DNA of 64,000 nt. Source: Hyphomicrobium zavarzinii ATCC 27496 (GTDB lineage: Bacteria; Pseudomonadota; Alphaproteobacteria; Rhizobiales; Hyphomicrobiaceae). Location: the NCBI RefSeq assembly GCF_000383415.1, contig NZ_KB911260.1, positions 92,399 to 156,398 of the forward strand, in the 5' to 3' direction. The notes under the pieces were generated by a model. The model did no database searches and was not told where the DNA came from. It worked only from the letters and a program-made list of their open reading frames with translations. Below are positions 44,724 through 53,829 of the stretch, in pieces. A program made the translations under genes and the position numbers. The number at the start of each line of letters is the position of its first letter. Positions within the stretch are counted from its first letter, which is position 1.

Positions 44724-45941
44724 TCAGCGTGTCACTCGCAGCTCGACGCGGCGGTCGAGCTGGTAAAGCGCCTCGCCCTTGTAAGCCGTGCGATCGACGC
44801 CCATGAACGGCTCCGTCTTGCCCTTGGGCGTGAGTTTCAGCTCGCCGGTGTAGCCGCCGTTTCTCAGGATCTCCGAAACCGTATTGAGGCGGTCGCGCGA
44901 GAGATCGAAGTTGTAGTCGTTGGTGCCGCGCTCGTCCGCGTGGCCGGTGAGCTCGACGGCCGAGAGGCGCTTCAGCGTCAGGTATTCGAGGAGCAGGCGG
45001 GCCGCGCGCTCGCCCTCGGGCGTCAGCACCGCCTCGTTATAGACGAACATGATGGGCACCGGGATGACGGTCGTGGTGCGATCCGTATCGGCGGCGGCCG
45101 TCTTTTCGCTGGCGGCGGTGCTCGTGCTTGCACCGGCAGCTTGCTCCGTGGTCGTGCTCGTGGCGTTGGCTGCGACAGAGGTTTCGGCTGCGCTGCTGGA
45201 GGACGACGCCGTGGTCGAGGATGAGGCGGGCGCGTCCGGCGTCGCAGGTGCTCCCGTTGCGGCGGGCGTCTCGCCCTCGCTCTTCTTTCCGGTTTGTTGC
45301 GTGTCGTGCGCGTTCTTCTCCGCTTCCTCACGTGCTTCGGAGACGAGGTTCTCGAATTTGCGCATCACGTCGCTCGCGACCGCGGAGGGCGAGGCGGGGC
45401 TGGCCGGGACGGGTGCGGCGGCCGCCACTTGTGTTTTAGGCGGTTCCGGCGCGGGGGGCGGTGTCTTGCTGGTCGAGAAGGTGAGGGTCGGGTCGGTGCT
45501 GGCGAACCTATGATCGGTGACAAGGCTCCACTCGCCCTGCTCGTCTGATTTCACGGTGCCTGCCGGCTTTCCGTTTTCCATGACCGTTACATAAGTATCC
45601 GGCTCGGCGCGTCCGGCGAATACCGACGAGCCATCCGGAGAAATGCGGGAGATGTCGATCTCGACGTTTCCGGACGCGGGTTTTGGCTCGTCCGATTTAC
45701 CGAGCGCCGCGACGGTCTGGTCGATGACGGTTTCGGCCGACTTGGCGGCCTGCTCTTCCTTGGCAGCGGGCGCCTGTTCACGATCTTTTGAGACCGGTGC
45801 GGCCGTTTTCTGCGCGGGATCCGGCGCGGTGCTGCTCGCGATGTCCCACGGCAATGTCACGCCGAAGCGGCCCGCGGCGAAGATCGCCGCAAGGCCGGAT
45901 GCTGCCAGCAAAAGCAAAACGAGTGCAACGCGCCGCAGCAT
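44724..45941 (-). CDS. OmpA-family protein with Ig-like and low-complexity linker
   Basis: 405 residues. N-terminal membrane helix (about 1-25), an Ig-like segment (about 90-150: ISRISPDGSSVFAGRAEPDTYVTVMENGKPAGTV) as seen in rhizobial LysM-type proteins, a Ser/Thr/Ala linker (about 165-285), and a C-terminal OmpA domain (about 295-405) with VELTGHADERGTNDYNFDLS. That domain binds peptidoglycan (diaminopimelate) non-covalently. Likely anchors the inner membrane to the wall. The ATG at 45941 has GAGGTGG before it; the ATG at 45962 is an alternative. Confidence 0.85.
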   Translation of the reverse strand: MLRRVALVLLLLAASGLAAIFAAGRFGVTLPWDIASSTAPDPAQKTAAPVSKDREQAPAAKEEQAAKSAETVIDQTVAALGKSDEPKPASGNVEIDISRISPDGSSVFAGRAEPDTYVTVMENGKPAGTVKSDEQGEWSLVTDHRFASTDPTLTFSTSKTPPPAPEPPKTQVAAAAPVPASPASPSAVASDVMRKFENLVSEAREEAEKNAHDTQQTGKKSEGETPAATGAPATPDAPASSSTTASSSSSAAETSVAANATSTTTEQAAGASTSTAASEKTAAADTDRTTTVIPVPIMFVYNEAVLTPEGERAARLLLEYLTLKRLSAVELTGHADERGTNDYNFDLSRDRLNTVSEILRNGGYTGELKLTPKGKTEPFMGVDRTAYKGEALYQLDRRVELRVTR

Positions 45942-46034
45942 TGCCACCTCAACCTGTGTCATGATCCAGAAAGACCACGATGATCCAGGTTTGGGGAGTT
46001 ATCAAGGCTCCGGCGGCAATTCTTCGAGGAGAAT

Positions 46035-46066
46035 GAGGCGCGGAGGGTTAACTCCGCCCGCGCCTC
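46035..46066. repeat. Intergenic hairpin
   Basis: GAGGCG-CGGAG-GGTTAA-CTCCG-CC-CGCGCCTC forms an 11-bp imperfect stem between the Spy-like gene (stop 46075) and the OmpA gene (start 45941). It may weakly terminate the former; no T run is seen. Confidence 0.4.
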
Positions 46067-46074
46067 TTGCCGGA

Positions 46075-46677
46075 TTAGCCCTTGTCGCCGGGAGCGGGGC
46101 CGTCCTTCTGATCGTCGGGGCCGTGGCCGCCCTTCTGGTCCGGACCGTGATCGCGCTTCCAGTGGCCCTTGCCGCGACGCTCCGTAAGCTTGGCCTTCTG
46201 CTCCTCGGTGAGGCTCGCGTAGAACTTCTCGGCCGCCGGGCGGTAGGTCTTCAGCGCCTCGAGAGAGGCTTCGAGACCGGCCTGCGTCTGCGCGAGGCGC
46301 TCGATCGGCGTCTTGCGCGGGGTGTTCTCGTCGCTTGCTTCGGGCTTCTTGGGGCAGCCTTCGCGCAGCTTGTCGGCGGCGGCGCGGGTGGCGGTCTTGA
46401 ATTCCTCGAAGGCGGGCTTCTGCTCGTCCGTCACTTTCACGCGGTGCTCGAGACGCACGAGCATGAGGTCGGCGAACTCGGCGCTGTCGCCGCGGCAGAT
46501 GCGGCCATGGGGACCGCCGAAGCCGAGGCCCAGGAGACCGGCCGAGGCGCCGGGGCCGAAGTGATGACGGCCTTTGTGGCCTTCCCAGTGTCCGCGCTGG
46601 GCGATAGCGCCCGCTGCGGCGAGACCTACGGTTGCGGCGGCGATGCCGGCGAGAATGTACTTACCCTTACGTGTCAT
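46075..46677 (-). CDS. Spy/CpxP-type periplasmic protein (LTXXQ motif)
   Basis: 200 residues. Signal peptide (about 1-26), His/Gly-rich start, a helical domain (about 60-165) with LRKLEHRVKVTDEQKPAFEEF-like text and the LTXXQ motif as LTEEQKAKL near 160, then a Gly/Asp/Lys-rich tail. Members act as ATP-independent periplasmic chaperones or bind metals; the His- and Asp-rich ends fit metal binding. The ATG at 46677 follows AAGGAGAACGG. Confidence 0.82.
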   Translation of the reverse strand: MTRKGKYILAGIAAATVGLAAAGAIAQRGHWEGHKGRHHFGPGASAGLLGLGFGGPHGRICRGDSAEFADLMLVRLEHRVKVTDEQKPAFEEFKTATRAAADKLREGCPKKPEASDENTPRKTPIERLAQTQAGLEASLEALKTYRPAAEKFYASLTEEQKAKLTERRGKGHWKRDHGPDQKGGHGPDDQKDGPAPGDKG

Positions 46678-46798
46678 ATGTCCGTTCTCCTTGCTCGACC
46701 GGCGCTCTCTCTGGGTCTCTTCCGGTGGGGGACCGGATGCGCCGTCTTGTAGGGAAGAACGGGGAAGGCGCGAGTTTCCGTCGCGCCTTCCGGCGGTG

Positions 46799-47065
46799 CT
46801 ACTGACAAACTTTCTGACGCGCGTGGCAGTCGGTGGCGATCATGCCCGTCTCGCATTTGTAGGTGGTGGCCCCGGCAGCCTTTGCGTACCCCTGGTTCTC
46901 GCGGATGTTCTTCAGCGCGGCATCGGCCATGAACTTCGCGATGTCCTGCGTGACGCCGGTTCCGACCGCGCCGATCTGCTTGCAGGCTGCATTGGCGCCG
47001 CCGCTCATGACGGCGAGCGTGCCTGCGGCCAGCGCGAACGCTGCGCTTCTGGCGATCAGTTTCAT
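46799..47065 (-). CDS. Small exported protein of unknown function
   Basis: 88 residues. Signal peptide ending near NA-AC, mature part of about 60 residues with four Cys (ACKQIG, YKCETG, DCHARQ, VCQ), two of them flanking the helix KFMADAALKNIRENQGYA. Two disulfides are likely. Family not recognised. The ATG at 47065 has GGGAGAAC upstream. Lies in a run of small exported genes. Confidence 0.7.
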   Translation of the reverse strand: MKLIARSAAFALAAGTLAVMSGGANAACKQIGAVGTGVTQDIAKFMADAALKNIRENQGYAKAAGATTYKCETGMIATDCHARQKVCQ

Positions 47066-47286
47066 CTTGTTGTTCTCCCTGATGTGACGTCCGTCTTGCG
47101 TGCCGGTTCGCGGCCCATCTCGGGACCGCGGGACACGGCGCGCGTGGACGCTGCTCCCCGGGCGCGGGCGAAATGTGGCGCAGATCGGGCAAGCGCGTCG
47201 AATGATGGGGACGTGTGGCGCGAACGCAGGCGCCCCGGACCGATAAGTCCGAGGCGATCAGAGTTCAGTATCGGCGGTGTGAACGC

Positions 47287-47652
47287 CTACCGGCAGGCGA
47301 GCAGATCGCGGGAGCCGGCCTCGTCCGTCACAGTCAGCGTGTCGCCGGAGACGGTGAGCGTGAAGTTGTAAGGTTCCGCGCTCCCTTCGATCGTGCACTC
47401 CGAGCTGACCTTCCACTCGCCATCCGCGCCGTCGACGGATTTGAACTTGCAGTGGGTCTCGTGTTGATCGTAGCCGTCCTTCGAGAGAACGAGGGGGGCT
47501 TCCTGGCGATCCTGGCCCACTTTGCACTGAGCCAGATCGGAGGCCCACGTCCCCACGTAGGAGGGATCAGCCGCGCGCGCGGGGGCGGTTGCCGCCAGGA
47601 CTGCCGCCAGTGCGGCGAAGCCGAGCGAGAGTGTTTTCGTGGTCGTGCGCAT
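47287..47652 (-). CDS. Small exported protein of unknown function
   Basis: 121 residues. Signal peptide (about 1-28, ARA-AD), then a beta-rich domain of about 90 residues: YVGTWASDLAQCKVGQDRQEAPL, FTLTVSGDTLTVTDEAGS. Four Cys include the C-terminal LLACR. Resembles small lipocalin-like or DUF-type exported proteins, but cannot be placed. The ATG at 47652 was taken; the 16-residue extension to 47700 lacks support. Confidence 0.7.
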   Translation of the reverse strand: MRTTTKTLSLGFAALAAVLAATAPARAADPSYVGTWASDLAQCKVGQDRQEAPLVLSKDGYDQHETHCKFKSVDGADGEWKVSSECTIEGSAEPYNFTLTVSGDTLTVTDEAGSRDLLACR

Positions 47653-47818
47653 GATCTCTGTTCTCCCGTTTCTTTGGGGCCCGGCAGGCGGACCGCTCAT
47701 GCCAGCAAGGCAAGCGTGTCGGGCGTAATCATGTCAAGAGGGAGCGCTAGACTGGTTTGTAACGCGCCGGGGTGATATGCGCCCTCCGTCGACGAGGCTC
47801 TGGTTCGGGGAAGACAAA

Positions 47819-48355
47819 ATGTTGAAGCGAATTGCCCTTCTGGTTGTCGCGGTGGTGGCCGCGTTCTGCGTCTACGTGGCCTTGCAGCCCTCGGCGTATC
47901 GCGTCGAGCGGTCGGCGATCGTCGTCGCCACGCCCGAGCAGACGTTCGCGGAGGTGAACGACTTCCACAACTGGGAGGCGTGGTCGCCGTGGGCAAAGCT
48001 CGACCCGGCGGCCAAGGCAACGTTCGAGGGGCCGGCGTCGGGCCAAGGCGCCGTGTTGCGCTGGTCCGGCAATCACGAGGTCGGCGAAGGCAGCATGACG
48101 GTCGTCGAGAGCCGCCCGAGCGAGCTCGTCCGCATCCGCACCGATTTCGTCAAGCCGTTTGCGGGATCGGCCAACAGCGAGTTCGTCTTCAAGGGCGATG
48201 GTCCGCGAACGATCGTGACGTGGAGCATGTCGGGTGAGCGCGGGTTCCTGGAGCGCGCGATCTGCACGATCATGAACGGCGACAAAATGATCGGCGGGCA
48301 GTTCGAGAAAGGCCTCGCCAATCTCAAGAAGGTGACGGAAGGCAAGGCGGGCTGA
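47819..48355 (+). CDS. SRPBCC-family protein with N-terminal membrane anchor
   Basis: 178 residues. Hydrophobic N terminus (about 5-22), then a polyketide-cyclase-like START fold: AIVVATPEQTFAEVNDFHNWEAWSPWAKLDP, GNHEVGEGSMTVVESRPSEL, FKGDGPRTIVTWSMSG and a C-terminal helix GGQFEKGLANLKKV. The fold binds small hydrophobic ligands. Function unknown. The ATG at 47819 has GGGGAAG upstream. Confidence 0.82.
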   Translation: MLKRIALLVVAVVAAFCVYVALQPSAYRVERSAIVVATPEQTFAEVNDFHNWEAWSPWAKLDPAAKATFEGPASGQGAVLRWSGNHEVGEGSMTVVESRPSELVRIRTDFVKPFAGSANSEFVFKGDGPRTIVTWSMSGERGFLERAICTIMNGDKMIGGQFEKGLANLKKVTEGKAG

Positions 48356-48369
48356 CGCAGCCGATCCCG

Positions 48370-49212
48370 TCACTTCTTCGGCTTGCTTTTGGGAGCGCTT
48401 GGTTTTGCGAGCGCTTCCGTGAAGGCTTGCGCGGCGGCGGGAGCGCGGATCTTGCCGCCGTGAATGAAGTAGACGAAGACGTCACGCGGTTTGCCGGGTT
48501 TCTTTGGTGGCTCTCCGGCGAGATCCGGGGCGAGCGCCTTGGGCAGCTCGCCTGCGGCCCACGCGTTTGCCCTTGAAGCCCAGGTAGCGATCTCCTTGGC
48601 CGGATAGGCCGTGGGGTTTTCGTCCTCGCCTTTCTGCAGACGCGCGTAGACGAAGTCTCCCGTGAGATCTGCGATGGCGGGATAAGTCGGGTGATCGGCA
48701 TAGCAGACCGGGATCTCGAAGTGGCGGAGGAGCGTCACGAACTCGCTGTCCTTGAACGAGGGATGGCGTACCTCGACGACGTGGCGCAGAGCGTGGCCGT
48801 CGAATGTTTTTGGCAACAGCTCGAGAAAGGCGCCGAAATCCGCCGCATCGAATTTCTTGGTGGGCGCGAATTGCCAGAGGATGGGGCCAAGCCTGTCCCC
48901 CAGCATGGTGGGGCCGGAATCCAGAAAGCGTTTGATCGAGTCGCCGGCTTCGGCGAGCACGCGCCGGTTGGTGGCGAAGCGCGGCCCTTTGAGGGAGAAC
49001 ACGAAGCCGTCCGGCACCTCGCTGGCCCATTTCCCGAATGTGGCGGGCGTTTGCGAGCGGTAGTAGGTGCCGTTGATCTCGATCGTGCTCAGCGCGCGGC
49101 TCGCATAGTGCAGCTCTTTGGCGTGCGGGAGTTTTTCCGGATAGAAGACGCCGCGCCAGGGCTCGAAGGTCCAGCCTCCGATCCCGGCTCTGATGGTTCC
49201 GCGTTGGCTCAT
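48370..49212 (-). CDS. DUF72 protein
   Basis: 280 residues, a TIM-barrel-like DUF72 protein. Visible segments are IRAGIGGWTFEPWRGVFYPEKLP, ALSTIEINGTYYRSQ, WASEVPDGFVFSLKGPRFAT, LGPILWQFAPTK and HVVEVRHPSF. Its function is unknown. The ATG at 49212 has AAAAGGAG upstream; the long open frame further upstream is a shadow. It is convergent with the SRPBCC gene. Confidence 0.9.
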   Translation of the reverse strand: MSQRGTIRAGIGGWTFEPWRGVFYPEKLPHAKELHYASRALSTIEINGTYYRSQTPATFGKWASEVPDGFVFSLKGPRFATNRRVLAEAGDSIKRFLDSGPTMLGDRLGPILWQFAPTKKFDAADFGAFLELLPKTFDGHALRHVVEVRHPSFKDSEFVTLLRHFEIPVCYADHPTYPAIADLTGDFVYARLQKGEDENPTAYPAKEIATWASRANAWAAGELPKALAPDLAGEPPKKPGKPRDVFVYFIHGGKIRAPAAAQAFTEALAKPSAPKSKPKK

Positions 49213-49481
49213 GGCTGCCGTCTCCTTTTGGCGGACTATAGGGCGGAGAAGCCACGGCGGGAGGGGAAATGTCGAGCGCCCCGATAGCGGAGCACGCCCT
49301 GCCCGCGTAGTCTCGGGCCGGGTGAAAGCTTCGCGGAACGTAGATGGCACCGCCGGGGTGAGATATCGAGGCGGGTGACATATCGGGAGCGACAACCTGC
49401 CGGTTGTGAAGGCGGATGTGGGGCGCCATGTGATGCGAAATGCCAGGATGGGCGCCGCACCTCACGTTGACAGATGAGCTC

Positions 49482-50483
49482 ATGCAAACTGCCGATGAAA
49501 CGTTTGCGCTGACTGAGCGGCTTGTTCCACCTCTGGAGAAGGGGCAGCGGCCGTTTCAGGTTGCGCTTGCGCTGGCGTTTCTTTTTCATGCGGCGTTGTT
49601 CATCGAGATCGGCCGTTCGGTTCCGCGCACAATGGGAGACCGGTCGGGCTCGAACGATGCGATTGCGGTGGAGCTCGTCAGTGCCGCCGATTTGCGCAGC
49701 CTCGAGTCGGTTGCGATGCCGCCGCCGGGTGCTGCGCCCCCGGTGAGCCCCACGCCGCCGGTTCCACCGCAACCAGAGCCACCGCAACAAGAGCCGCCGA
49801 AGCCTGAGCCGAAGCAGGCAGAGCCAGCACCTCCGCAACCGGCTCCGCCCGAGCCCGCGCCGAAGGCCGCGGAGCCGCAACCTCAGCCGCCGCCGCAAGA
49901 GGCGAAGCAAGCGGAGCCTAAACCGGAACAGAAATCGGCGCTGCCGGACTTCGAGACGCTGCTTCCCGATCTCGCGACCATCCCGCAGCCGGCCGATCCG
50001 CCGGAGAAGCCAGCCGAGCCGCAAAAGCAGGAGGAGGCGAAGCCCGTCGAAAAGAAAGCGGAGGCCGCCCAGCCTGCGGAGAAGAAGGCCGAGCCCGCCC
50101 CGCCCAAGAAGAAAGCCCAGCAGCAGGCGCGGCTCGAGCCTTCGCCGAAGGATGCCGCAGTCGCGCCTCCGGGACGCTCGTCCTCCGTCTCGCGCCCGCC
50201 CGGCATCACACGCTCGGGCGAGAACGACGAGTTCGGGCGGGGCGTGATCCGCGCCTTGCGCGCAACCATGCCGCCGCCGAGAGGTGTGTTCGGACGTGTC
50301 ACGGTCCGGCTCATTCTGACCGAGAACGGAGACCTTGCGGAAGTGCGCGTGGTCGAGCCATCGGGGCGCGACGGGCTCGATCAGAGCGTCGTGTTCGCCA
50401 CCAAGCAGACCTATTTTCCGCTGCCGCCCTACAAGTCGACGATTGCGGACCGGACCTTCGTCATCACCTACGTGTACCGGTGA
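49482..50483 (+). CDS. tonB: TonB-family energy transducer
   Basis: 333 residues. One N-terminal membrane helix (about 28-50: ALALAFLFHAALFIEIG), a very long Pro/Glu/Lys linker (about 85-230) that can span the periplasm, and a C-terminal TonB domain (about 250-333: VIRALRATMPPPRGVFGRVTVRLILTENGDLAEVRVVEPSG, YFPLPPYKS). TonB links ExbB/ExbD proton flow to outer-membrane receptors. ExbBD are not in the window. Convergent with the TonB-dependent receptor that it may energise. The ATG at 49482 was preferred; an ATG at 49440 is possible. Confidence 0.88.
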   Translation: MQTADETFALTERLVPPLEKGQRPFQVALALAFLFHAALFIEIGRSVPRTMGDRSGSNDAIAVELVSAADLRSLESVAMPPPGAAPPVSPTPPVPPQPEPPQQEPPKPEPKQAEPAPPQPAPPEPAPKAAEPQPQPPPQEAKQAEPKPEQKSALPDFETLLPDLATIPQPADPPEKPAEPQKQEEAKPVEKKAEAAQPAEKKAEPAPPKKKAQQQARLEPSPKDAAVAPPGRSSSVSRPPGITRSGENDEFGRGVIRALRATMPPPRGVFGRVTVRLILTENGDLAEVRVVEPSGRDGLDQSVVFATKQTYFPLPPYKSTIADRTFVITYVYR

Positions 50484-50502
50484 CGGAGCGCTGCTAAAGG
50501 AA

Positions 50503-50531
50503 GGGAGCGCCGCAACGCAGGCAGCGCTCCC
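50503..50531. terminator. Possible terminator between tonB and receptor genes
   Basis: GGGAGCGC (50503-50510) and GCGCTCCC (50524-50531) form a perfect 8-bp stem between convergent stops at 50483 and 50553. Minus side reads TTCCTTT; no long T run. Confidence 0.45.
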
Positions 50532-50552
50532 CAAGGACAAGCTCGCGATCCG

Positions 50553-52625
50553 TCAGAACTTCGCGGTGGTGCTGAGAAGGAACGAGCGGCCGGGTTCGTA
50601 GAGCGGCGTCACTTCGCCGGGGAACTCGTGGCCGTAGGACGCTCGATCCGAGTAGGTCTCGTCGAAGATGTTCTGCACGTCGAGGCGGAACGTCAGATCG
50701 TAGGTGGAGAGCTGCGGCTTGTACTCCATGAACGCGTTCACGACCCGATAGGACGGGTAGGGCGGCGAGCCCGCGATAACGCGATCATACTCGGGCGCGA
50801 ACTCGGCGTCCGCGCCGACGGTGAGGCCGGTTCCGGCGAACGTGTGAGCGGCGGTGACGGTGATGATTTCGCCCACGGGTGTCACGAGGTAGTTGCCGGT
50901 GTAGGAATCGGCCGGCAGGCCGTCGATGGTGGCATCGATGTTTGCGTACTTCACGCGCAGGAAGCCCGAGCCCCAGTTGTAGCCCGCGCCGATCTCAAAG
51001 CCTTCGCTTTCCACGTCGCGGGAGATGAGGGCGATGCGGGCGCTGTCGATCTCGGTGCGGAAGATCGTTCCTTCGAGCGTCCAGCCGCCGTAGCGTGCGA
51101 CGAGGCCCGCGGTGTAGTTGTCGGCCGTGGTAGCTTCGAGGCCGTTCGGATAGGTCCAGGCGGGGCTCATGATGAAATTCTCGGCGAGGGGCACCCCGGC
51201 CCAGACGTGCGAGTAGCCCGCCTTCGCGGTGAGGAAGCGGCCGAGCAGATCCTGCTCGCCGGAGATGTTGCCGCTGAGGCCGCTGTCGTTCCACTTCGAG
51301 CCGTTGACGCCGGTGAACCACTGCTGGTCTGCGCGGCCGCCGAACGAGAGGCGCGTGCCGAGAACCGGCTCGATCCTGGCCTGCGCATAAGCGCCCGCGA
51401 CCGTGCTTTTCTCGCGCGGGTACTCACCGGGAAAATCGAGAGCGGCGCGGCTCTTGCTGAAGTCGATGCCGGCGATCACGTTGCCGGTGTCGAATGCGAA
51501 CTTGTTCTCGGCCTTTCCGTTGAAGGTGTCCGTCTCGCCGAGGGTTGGTGAGACGCGCCCGTTGCGGCGATTGGTGAAGGGCGTGAAGACCTCGGTCTTG
51601 CTGTAGGCGAGCACGACCTTGGGGTCCCACCAGCCCTGGGGTGTCGCGTCGCTGTAGTTGAATACCGTCGTCTGCCGGTCGAGCCTGTACTCGCGCAGCG
51701 CGGGCTCGAGACCCAGCGGGGGAATGATCGCGTTCGCGCGATAGGGACGCAGCCCTTCGTCGTTCAGGCGCTCGTGGCTGATCTCGAAGCGATCGCCGCT
51801 GGTCGCCTGATAGGCGAGCTTGCCGATGCCGCTCAGGAAGTCGGTCTCGCTTCCTTCGACGGTCTGGCCGTTGCCTGCTTCGAAGTCGTCGCCATCGCCG
51901 AAGCTGAAGTAGCCGAGCGCTTCGAAGCCCTTGGACATGCCGTAAGCGGCGAGGTTGCTGGTGAAGACGTTGCCGTTGGTGTTGAAGGACGATTTCACGA
52001 ACCCGCCGAGGCCGTCACGGTCCAGCAGGTCGCCGACGTCTTTCGTCTCGTAGGCGATGGAGCCTGCGAGTGCGCCGAATCCCGCGTCGGCAGGCGCCAC
52101 GCCCGCGTCCACGCGAGCGGCCTTCAACAAGCTCGGGTCGATGAGATTTGTGCCGTTGTGGTGGAACACCTTGTTGTTCTGGCGGGCGCCGTCGACGGTG
52201 ACGGAGAGGTTCGTTTCCTCGATGCCGTTGACGTACACCTTCTGCGACATGGGCAGCGAGCTGCCGACGAGGATGCCGGGCTGGCCGGAGAACACGTCCT
52301 TGATGTTGCTCGGATTGATCCTGGCCAGATCCTGCGAGGTGATGTCGGTGGTGTTGGTGCCGATGCTGGGCTCGGCGGAGACGGTTGTGGCCGCGGGTTT
52401 CGCCGCAGGCTGGGTTTCGACGGGCGCGGATGCGGCGGCTGGTGCGGGAGCCGGGTTGGCCACCTTCTTTTTCTTTTTCGCGCTCTGTTTGGCGGTCACT
52501 TCAAGGGGCGGCAGCTCGGCTGGCTGCTCCTGCGCGAATGCGGGGCCGAGCCCGATCCAAAGCGGTGCCCCCGTGCCGAGCATGAAGGCCGCGGATCGCG
52601 ACCGAATTCCACTTATGTGACGCAT
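50553..52625 (-). CDS. TonB-dependent outer-membrane receptor
   Basis: 690 residues. Signal peptide (about 1-31), a Lys/Pro/Ala-rich spacer, a plug domain (about 90-210: ITSQDLARINPSNIKDVFSGQPGIL, YVNGIEETNLSVTVDGARQNN, AARVDAGVAPADAGFGALAGSIAYETKD) and a beta-barrel ending in aromatic F (SFLLSTTAKF). The plug resembles haem/haemoglobin-type receptors, but the usual FRAP and NPNL barrel motifs are not evident, so the substrate is open. It has an RpiR regulator directly upstream on the same strand. Confidence 0.9.
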   Translation of the reverse strand: MRHISGIRSRSAAFMLGTGAPLWIGLGPAFAQEQPAELPPLEVTAKQSAKKKKKVANPAPAPAAASAPVETQPAAKPAATTVSAEPSIGTNTTDITSQDLARINPSNIKDVFSGQPGILVGSSLPMSQKVYVNGIEETNLSVTVDGARQNNKVFHHNGTNLIDPSLLKAARVDAGVAPADAGFGALAGSIAYETKDVGDLLDRDGLGGFVKSSFNTNGNVFTSNLAAYGMSKGFEALGYFSFGDGDDFEAGNGQTVEGSETDFLSGIGKLAYQATSGDRFEISHERLNDEGLRPYRANAIIPPLGLEPALREYRLDRQTTVFNYSDATPQGWWDPKVVLAYSKTEVFTPFTNRRNGRVSPTLGETDTFNGKAENKFAFDTGNVIAGIDFSKSRAALDFPGEYPREKSTVAGAYAQARIEPVLGTRLSFGGRADQQWFTGVNGSKWNDSGLSGNISGEQDLLGRFLTAKAGYSHVWAGVPLAENFIMSPAWTYPNGLEATTADNYTAGLVARYGGWTLEGTIFRTEIDSARIALISRDVESEGFEIGAGYNWGSGFLRVKYANIDATIDGLPADSYTGNYLVTPVGEIITVTAAHTFAGTGLTVGADAEFAPEYDRVIAGSPPYPSYRVVNAFMEYKPQLSTYDLTFRLDVQNIFDETYSDRASYGHEFPGEVTPLYEPGRSFLLSTTAKF

Positions 52626-52765
52626 AAATCTTCCCCAAGTCTGTCAGCGAAACGGAGCTGCGCAGATGCTCTGGCGGCTTCCAGCTTCAAAGGCGGCTGG
52701 CTGGCTAACGTCGCGGCGGGCGCGGTGGCTGGCTGGCTGATAGGGTTCAGATTTTAATTGCTGAC

Positions 52766-52778
52766 TGTAGTAGTAAAT
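52766..52778 (+). promoter_or_regulatory. Repeated TGTAGTAGT motif in the receptor upstream region
   Basis: TGTAGTAGTAAAT, about 140 bases upstream of the receptor ATG. The same TGTAGTAGT occurs on the other strand upstream of rpiR at 53722-53730. Candidate regulator operator. Confidence 0.45.
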
Positions 52779-52836
52779 AAAATGATCGGGCAGCCGCGAG
52801 AAGGGAGGGCGAGCGGTGCAGAATGGTCACAGGGGC

Positions 52837-53703
52837 CTATTTGTGCACGGCACTACGCAGCCTGGTCAGCCGCTCGAGCGTAGAGATGGCCTTCGGCGGG
52901 TTCTCGGCGGCCATCGCGAAATTTATTGCTTCGAGGCATACGAACGTTGCGCCGTGCAGAGCGATACGTCCCGCAAAGCCGCGCAGAACCGGGACGACGG
53001 CGGTTGCGTGACGCGTGAGCGCGACCTCTTTCGAATCTGTGATGAGGACGACCGGCGCCTTCAGGCGCCGCGCTTCGCCAAGTGTCGAGATCGCTTCGCG
53101 GAACGGCTTTCCGTAGGCGAGCATCACCAAGGCGTCGATGTTGCGCATTTCCAGGAGTTGCTCGGGAAGCGGCGACAGGCATCCGTCGAACACGAACGTC
53201 GGGTAGCCGATGCGGTTCAGCGACATTGCGAAATAGCGCGCCAGAAATGCGGTTGCACCAATTCCGAACACGCCAATTCTCTTGGCCGGTCTCAACTGCG
53301 CGACCGCGGCGAGAATGCTCGCTTGCGTCTCGGGTGCGGACAGGTTGTTGAAGGTTTCCTGGTGGTCGGCGAAGACCTGCTCGACGGCCGTTGCCGATCT
53401 TGCTTTTATCGAAGCGACGGTGCGGGCGATGGTGTCCGCAGGGGTTTGGCCGACGCCCGAGGCCGTTGCCACCACCCGCCGCAACTCGCGCAATCCGCTG
53501 AAGCCGAGCGCCTGGACGGCGCGGACGACAGTCGCGTCGGATGTCCGCAGGGCTGCTGCGATTTCCAGCGCCGACTGGGTCATGACCTCGTGCCGGTTGT
53601 TGTCGATGAACTCAAGCACCCGCGCGATCGCGGGAGAGACGTTGCGCGCGCGGACGCGGATGCGGTCGCTGAGCTTGTCGTTGGGCCTGCCTGCCGCCAG
53701 CAT
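52837..53703 (-). CDS. MurR/RpiR-family transcriptional regulator
   Basis: 288 residues. An N-terminal HTH_6 domain (about 10-85; MTQSALEIAAALRTSDATVVRAVQALGFSGLRELRRVV) is followed by a SIS sugar-phosphate isomerase domain (about 125-250; RIGVFGIGATAFLARYFAMSLNRIGY, ALVMLAYGKPFREAI). The SIS domain normally senses a phosphosugar; in metal-uptake loci the ligand is unclear. The ATG at 53703 follows GGATCACAC. It lies 211 bases upstream of the receptor gene, same strand, and carries an operator-like repeat in front. Confidence 0.88.
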   Translation of the reverse strand: MLAAGRPNDKLSDRIRVRARNVSPAIARVLEFIDNNRHEVMTQSALEIAAALRTSDATVVRAVQALGFSGLRELRRVVATASGVGQTPADTIARTVASIKARSATAVEQVFADHQETFNNLSAPETQASILAAVAQLRPAKRIGVFGIGATAFLARYFAMSLNRIGYPTFVFDGCLSPLPEQLLEMRNIDALVMLAYGKPFREAISTLGEARRLKAPVVLITDSKEVALTRHATAVVPVLRGFAGRIALHGATFVCLEAINFAMAAENPPKAISTLERLTRLRSAVHK

Positions 53704-53718
53704 GTGTGATCCAAAAAG

Positions 53719-53754
53719 TACACTACTACAATCTAGTATTGAGATGTAGTGGAT
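53719..53754. promoter_or_regulatory. Operator-like inverted repeat before the RpiR gene
   Basis: CACTACTACA (53721-53730) and TGTAGTGGAT (53745-53754) form an imperfect inverted repeat with a 14-base spacer. The motif TGTAGTAGT is shared with 52766. Confidence 0.5.
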
Positions 53755-53829
53755 GTTACGCGTTGCGTTCAAGACCAATTCGACTGCGCCGCCCCATCCC
53801 GCTGCGCTGCATCAGTGTCATGGAAGTCT

